Positions 33,588 to 37,496 of a stretch of DNA of 37,496 bases are shown piece after piece. The position numbers were made by a program, and so were the translations under genes. The DNA is taken from positions 1 to 37,496 of the forward strand of contig SVSE01000011.1 of the NCBI GenBank assembly GCA_015064445.1, read 5' to 3'. A model generated the notes under the pieces. That model was not told the DNA's origin. It ran no database searches and saw nothing but the letters and a program-made list of their open reading frames with translations. Numbering within the stretch: the stretch's first letter is position 1; each line of letters opens with the position of its first letter. The DNA is from Oscillospiraceae bacterium (GTDB lineage: Bacteria > Bacillota > Clostridia > Oscillospirales > CAG-272).

Positions 33588-33663
33588 GGCGGAATAGCTC
33601 AGAGGCTAGAGCATCCGGTTCATACCCGGCAGGTCATAGGTTCAAATCCCATTTCCGCCACCA
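33588..33663 (+). tRNA. tRNA-Met, elongator (anticodon CAU)
   Basis: A full cloverleaf with acceptor stem GGCGGAA/TTCCGCC, anticodon stem CCGG/CCGG around TTCATAC (anticodon CAT) and encoded CCA. The paired G1-C72 rules out initiator tRNA. The body resembles Bacillus elongator tRNA-Met (GGTTCATACCCG core). A lysidine-modified tRNA-Ile(CAU) is the less likely alternative. Confidence 0.9.
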
Positions 33664-33667
33664 TTTT

Positions 33668-33742
33668 GGCCCGTTGGTCAAGCGGTTAAGACACGGCCCT
33701 TTCACGGCTGTAACATGGGTTCGATTCCCGTACGGGTCACCA
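33668..33742 (+). tRNA. tRNA-Glu (anticodon UUC)
   Basis: The cloverleaf has acceptor stem GGCCCGT/ACGGGTC, anticodon loop CTTTCAC (anticodon TTC), T-loop TTCGATT and encoded CCA. It starts 4 nt after the tRNA-Met and is co-transcribed with it. Confidence 0.96.
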
Positions 33743-33782
33743 AAAACAAAAAGACAGGTTTCATACCTGTCTTTTTGTTTTT
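33742..33782. terminator. Terminator after the tRNA pair (bidirectional)
   Basis: A perfect 18-bp stem (33742-33759 with 33765-33782) begins at the CCA end of tRNA-Glu and carries A and T runs. Its symmetry would also stop minus-strand transcripts arriving from the GH29-GH3 genes. Confidence 0.9.
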
Positions 33783-34001
33783 GATTATCCTTACGGATAA
33801 TGCGCGACCACTCGAAATTCGCTTACGAATTTTGATTGGGGACGCATTGTATGCCCTTTCGTTTCGTGTCGAAACATTTAAAGAAAGGGCATCTTCCCGT
33901 ACAAATTTTTGATAGCCTTGCTTAGCAAAAATTTGCTTGTTCGCACTCGCTTCGTGGAAAATTTGGGTTCGCATTTTCGACTAAAGCCGACGGGAGCTCG
34001 C
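33783..34001. repeat. Hairpin-dense non-coding stretch downstream of the tRNA unit
   Basis: Four strong inverted repeats fill the first 150 nt: ATTATCC-TTAC-GGATAAT (33784-33801); TCGAAATTCG/CGAATTTTGA around CTTA, enclosed by AATGCG (33799-33804) pairing CGCATT (33843-33848); ATGCCCTTTC/GAAAGGGCAT (33851-33860 with 33883-33892) with an inner GTTTCG/CGAAAC; and CAAATTTTTG/CAAAAATTTG (33902-33911 with 33926-33935). The rest repeats GTTCGCA twice. No gene is credible here. Confidence 0.6.
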
Positions 34002-36152
34002 TCATACTAACTCAAATTCTCCAAACGATGCAATTTCACTATCCTTACCAATAAAAATACGAAATTTACCCTTTTCTGCTTTTCGCTTCAAGTCAGCGCC
34101 TACAAAGGCAAGAGTATCCTTGGTGATTTCAAATTCAACTGTTTTTTCCTCATTTGGAAGAAGCTCTATTTTTTTAAATCCACGAAGCTCCTTTACAGGT
34201 CGTACAACTGATCCAAAAAGGTCTTGAATGTACATTTGCACAATTTCCTTAGCCTTGTATTTACCTGTATTTTTTACCTTAACCGAAGCTATTATTTTAC
34301 CGTTTTCAGTCATTGTATTGTTACTGATTTTATGGTCACTATATTCAAATTCAGTATAACTCAAGCCGTAGCCGAAGGGATAAAGTGGCTTATTAGGTCC
34401 ATCAATATAGCACGATTTGAACAGCTGTCTTTTTGTGTCATCAGTACGGTAATTTCCAGTATAGAAATGATTATAATATACCGGACACTGTCCAACATTA
34501 TGGGGGAAGGACATTGTAAGCTTACCACATGGTACGCTGTTTCCAAATAAGAGGTTGGCAATTGCGTTTCCTCCCTCTGTGCCAGGGAAGAACACATTTA
34601 AAATTGCGCTTGCTATTTGGTTTTCCTCAGTTAGCACAAGCGGTCTTCCTGTAAATAGCACCATAGCGGTATTTTTGTTGACCTCTGTAACTCTTTTTAT
34701 TAGCTCCTTTTGGGCAAAGGACAGCTCCAAGAATGCTTTCGATTTAGATTCGCCACTATCTCTCATATCCTCGCCAACACAAAGAATTACCACGTCTGCT
34801 TTCATTGCAAGAGTAACTGCCTCTTCAATTTTTGAAAGGTCGGTAGCATCAAGAGCCAAATCACAGCCTTGAGCATACGTGATCTCTGCATTAGGAAGTA
34901 AATTTTTAATACCATCATATACGGTAACGGTTTCATCTTTATCGTATGCACACCACCAAGAGCCAACAATTTGCTTCTCATTTGCAAGCGGACCTATAAG
35001 TGCAACATTTTTTACGTCTTTGCCAAAAGGCAAAATGCCATTGTTTTTAAGAAGCACTGCACTTTCCTCACTTGCTATACGCGCAAGCTCTCTATGCTCT
35101 TTACATCCGAGAATTTTTTCGGCTTCTTCGGGATTTGCATAGCGATACGGATTTTCAAACAAGCCTAATTTTTCCTTAACCTTCAAAATGTGCATAACAG
35201 CCTTGTCAATCTGCTCCATAGATATCTTGCCCTCGTTAAAAAGCTCCTCTCCGTATTTAACGATACAGGATGTCGCCATTTCCATGTCCATACCCGATTG
35301 CATTGCATATTCTACCGCTTGCTTGTGATTTTCGCAATATCCGTGGTCAACAGTGCTTGCCAGACAGTTATAGTCGGAAATTACAATACCGTCAAAGCCC
35401 CATTCGTCTCTTAAAATATCCTTCATAAGATGGGTATTTAAGACACAGGGTATGCCGTTTAGCGTTTGCTGTCCTGCCATTACCAGCAATGCACCCTCAT
35501 CTATTGATGCCTTATATGGTGGCAAATATGTTTCCCTCAAGGTTACCTCGCTCATATCAGAAAGATTATAATCCTTGCCACTTTCAGGTGCTCCGTATCC
35601 TGCCATATGCTTACAGCCTACACCAAGACCATAGCTTTTTCCATCGCCTTGAAATCCTCTTGTAGTTGCTTTGGCAATTTTGCAAGTTAAGTAAGTGTCC
35701 TCTCCACTTGTTTCCATTACTCTGCCCCATCTTGCATCACGGGACACGTCAAGCATAGGCGCAAGGGTCATGTGCACACCGTCAATGCTCGCTTCCTTTG
35801 CTGCCATGGCTGCGCATTTTTCGCAAAGCTCCATATCAAAGGAGCAGGAAAGTCCCAAATTTATAGGATAAAGCGTTCTATAGCCTCGAACAACGTCTTG
35901 CATAATGACTACGGGAATTTTATTCTTGCTATGCTCCAAAAAATTCTTTTGAATTTCTATTGTTCTTTTTGCACCAAAGGAGTTTACAAGTGAGCCCGTT
36001 TCAAAAACGTATTTCTCATCTAATTCAAGCTTTGTAATCGGTCCCGTTACAGGCATATTTTTATCGTATAAAATTACGTTTGAATCAAACTGCTCAAGCT
36101 GATATAGCTTTTCCTTTAGCGACATTTTATCAAGTAATTCTTTAATGTCCAT
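34002..36152 (-). CDS. Glycoside hydrolase family 3 (beta-glucosidase/beta-glycosidase), cytoplasmic
   Basis: This GH3 retaining exo-glycosidase has 716 residues from the preferred start. The TIM-barrel domain (1-320) holds SRDARWGRVMET, GCKHMAGYGA with the substrate-binding KH pair, and the nucleophile D260 in GIVISDYNC. The alpha/beta-sandwich GH3_C domain spans about 365-590, and a fibronectin-III-like domain (about 625-705) ends it, as in BglX-type enzymes. There is no signal peptide, so it cleaves imported oligosaccharides. The annotated frame could start two codons earlier (36158), but AGGG then sits only one base away; the ATG at 36152 has proper spacing. It follows the GH29 gene by 14 nt, in one operon. 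The exact sugar is not readable. Confidence 0.9.
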   Translation of the reverse strand: MDIKELLDKMSLKEKLYQLEQFDSNVILYDKNMPVTGPITKLELDEKYVFETGSLVNSFGAKRTIEIQKNFLEHSKNKIPVVIMQDVVRGYRTLYPINLGLSCSFDMELCEKCAAMAAKEASIDGVHMTLAPMLDVSRDARWGRVMETSGEDTYLTCKIAKATTRGFQGDGKSYGLGVGCKHMAGYGAPESGKDYNLSDMSEVTLRETYLPPYKASIDEGALLVMAGQQTLNGIPCVLNTHLMKDILRDEWGFDGIVISDYNCLASTVDHGYCENHKQAVEYAMQSGMDMEMATSCIVKYGEELFNEGKISMEQIDKAVMHILKVKEKLGLFENPYRYANPEEAEKILGCKEHRELARIASEESAVLLKNNGILPFGKDVKNVALIGPLANEKQIVGSWWCAYDKDETVTVYDGIKNLLPNAEITYAQGCDLALDATDLSKIEEAVTLAMKADVVILCVGEDMRDSGESKSKAFLELSFAQKELIKRVTEVNKNTAMVLFTGRPLVLTEENQIASAILNVFFPGTEGGNAIANLLFGNSVPCGKLTMSFPHNVGQCPVYYNHFYTGNYRTDDTKRQLFKSCYIDGPNKPLYPFGYGLSYTEFEYSDHKISNNTMTENGKIIASVKVKNTGKYKAKEIVQMYIQDLFGSVVRPVKELRGFKKIELLPNEEKTVEFEITKDTLAFVGADLKRKAEKGKFRIFIGKDSEIASFGEFELV

Positions 36153-36166
36153 AATCATACCCTAAT

Positions 36167-37393
36167 TTATATTTCAATTTTTGCTATTCTTACAACATAG
36201 TGTTCACCGTAAAGCTGAGGAACATTTATAATTGTTACCTTCTCTCCGTCTTGAGTGAACACTACATCCTCACCGTTGTCAAGCCACTTAATTGACTTGA
36301 TTTTTTCATTGAAGGTAAACACATTGTTGCGGTCGAGTTTTTCCTTTGCAAGCTCAACATTGATATTTGCCGACACCTCAAGATCATAGGCAAAGAAATA
36401 ATAACAACCGTTTCCTTTGAGAAGGAAGTTCTTTTCCTTGTTTTCAATTTCGATTTTAGCAGGGCGAGGTAAATAAAGAGCCTCTTTGTAAATATCAACC
36501 CATTCGCCAAGTGCACCGAGCATTGCCTTGTCAAGTGGACGAAGCTGACCGTTGCCCATAGGGCCGATATTAAGAAGATAGTTTGCGCCGTATCTTCTGC
36601 AAATGCAGAAATCTTCAATTATTTCAATTAGGGATTTAAAGTTGAAATCTCTTTTTGCATATCCCCAATAATTGCCGAAAATCTGACACATTTCACTTGC
36701 TATATATTTCGGAGAGTCGTCTAAATTGATAGGACGGGGACGACCTCGCTCAAAGGTTACTGAGTCAAGCTCTATGTGACCAAGCTCGCCACGAGCAGAA
36801 AGTCCTGTATTGTTAATAATCATAGCGTCGGGCTGATATTTTCTGATAAGAGAATAAAGCTCATCCTCTTCCCAATTTTCATCCTTTTTATCCCACATTC
36901 CGTCAAACCACAAGCCACCTATTTTGCCATAGTTTTTACACAGAATTTCTACACTTGCTCGCAAATATTCAAGATATTTTGGAAAATTCTCCTTGTAGCT
37001 TTTTTCATGCCAGTCAAGAAGCGTGTGATAGAAAAACGGAACAATTTCTTCCTTGTTACATTCATCAACAAACTCACGAATCAAATCACGGCCTGCCGCT
37101 GAGTGAGGTGCATCGTATTCATTCAATCCACAGGTATCATAAAGAGAAAAGCCATCGTGATGCCTTGTCGTTATTGTGATATACTTACAGCCTGCACCTT
37201 TAGCTGCCGAAACAAGGTTTTTTGCCCAATCCTTATCAGGAGAGAACAAATAAAAAAGCTTTTCATAGTCCTTAGGTGTAATATTTATATTGTAAGCCCA
37301 TTCGCCCTTTCCGTGAACACTGTAAAGACCGAAATGTACAAACATTCCAAAGCCTAAATTTTCAAATTTTTTAATACGATTTTCAATTATCAT
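36167..37393 (-). CDS. Glycoside hydrolase family 29 alpha-L-fucosidase, cytoplasmic
   Basis: GH29 enzymes remove alpha-L-fucose from glycans with retention. The 408-residue protein shows GMFVHFGLYS with H20, TRHHDGFSLYDT with H78/H79, and the nucleophile D164 in GLWFDGMWD, followed by a beta-sandwich C-terminal domain from about 330. No signal peptide is present, unlike many secreted fucosidases, so it probably acts on imported fucosylated oligosaccharides. The start at 37393 is fixed by GAGGTGG six nt upstream; an in-frame GTG further up overlaps that Shine-Dalgarno. It is the first gene of a pair with the GH3 gene. Confidence 0.92.
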   Translation of the reverse strand: MIIENRIKKFENLGFGMFVHFGLYSVHGKGEWAYNINITPKDYEKLFYLFSPDKDWAKNLVSAAKGAGCKYITITTRHHDGFSLYDTCGLNEYDAPHSAAGRDLIREFVDECNKEEIVPFFYHTLLDWHEKSYKENFPKYLEYLRASVEILCKNYGKIGGLWFDGMWDKKDENWEEDELYSLIRKYQPDAMIINNTGLSARGELGHIELDSVTFERGRPRPINLDDSPKYIASEMCQIFGNYWGYAKRDFNFKSLIEIIEDFCICRRYGANYLLNIGPMGNGQLRPLDKAMLGALGEWVDIYKEALYLPRPAKIEIENKEKNFLLKGNGCYYFFAYDLEVSANINVELAKEKLDRNNVFTFNEKIKSIKWLDNGEDVVFTQDGEKVTIINVPQLYGEHYVVRIAKIEI

Positions 37394-37429
37394 ATATACC
37401 ACCTCAATGTATAAAAATTCGTTAAATTT

Positions 37430-37458
37430 ATTGTATCATAAAAACATACAAAAGTAAA
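37430..37458 (-). promoter_or_regulatory. Probable promoter of the GH29-GH3 operon
   Basis: On the minus strand, TTTACT (37453-37458), a 17-nt spacer and TACAAT (37430-37435) form a reasonable sigma-A promoter 36 nt before the fucosidase start. No clear operator is visible around it, and the window ends 38 nt further out. Confidence 0.55.
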
Positions 37459-37496
37459 CACCCATTAGAAATACAAGAACATATTAAAACATCAAA

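Noticed and set aside
33702-33974. A 90-codon minus-strand reading frame over tRNA-Glu and the hairpin region.
   Set aside because: It runs antisense through the tRNA and its terminator, has no Shine-Dalgarno, and its tail resembles the common false protein produced by antisense tRNA-Glu.

Overview
The window reads as a chromosomal segment of an anaerobic, Gram-positive Clostridia-type bacterium (Bacillota), probably an uncultured gut or rumen commensal. The signs are a tRNA-sensing T-box leader, a glycine riboswitch, strong TTGACA-17-TATAAT promoters, A/G-rich Shine-Dalgarno sites, the short HisG plus HisZ arrangement, a type-2 LeuA, an oxygen-sensitive-type IlvD, and cytoplasmic glycoside hydrolases acting on plant or host glycans. 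I see no phage, transposase, CRISPR or plasmid genes.

Layout: (1) 1-3020 holds a tRNA-Pro(UGG) gene on the minus strand, a cytoplasmic GH9-family glycosidase and a convergent DUF11-repeat protein. (2) 3099-4886 is a perfect promoter, a glycine riboswitch with a terminator, and an AGCS-type Na+/alanine-glycine symporter. (3) 4954-6807 has a HAD phosphatase and ilvE. (4) 6880-19920 is a large branched-chain amino acid operon: Leu T-box, leuA, ilvB, ilvN, ilvC, ilvD, a 409-nt structured gap, leuC, leuD, leuB, a DUF815 AAA ATPase, ilvA, ridA. With ilvE just upstream, every enzyme from threonine and pyruvate to Ile, Val and Leu is present. (5) 19968-28548 is a complete histidine operon: a TrpR/YerC-like regulator, hisZ, hisG, hisD, hisC, hisB, hisH, hisA, hisF, hisIE and a PHP histidinol phosphatase, tightly packed with several overlapping starts and stops. 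(6) 28593-32570 is mixed: a DUF4349 lipoprotein, a GT8-PlsC fusion protein, a membrane-bound XRE regulator and a FlK-like thioesterase. (7) 32575-37496 has a GH43/GH32-like beta-propeller protein, tRNA-Met and tRNA-Glu genes, a hairpin-rich non-coding stretch and a GH29-GH3 gene pair.

Control appears to differ by pathway. Uncharged tRNA-Leu would switch on the ilv-leu operon through the T-box. Glycine would act through the riboswitch on the transporter. The histidine operon carries its own TrpR-like regulator, and an inverted repeat covers its promoter. RidA after IlvA fits its known role of clearing the reactive enamine made by IlvA.

The least ordinary items are the GT8-PlsC fusion, the inverted repeat and 8-bp tandem repeats at the his promoter, the nested-hairpin non-coding stretches at 13866-14274 and 33783-34001, the DUF815 ATPase inside the leu/ilv operon, and the GH9 protein with an altered catalytic motif. 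No clearly new multi-gene system is visible; most of the window is well-ordered amino acid biosynthesis.
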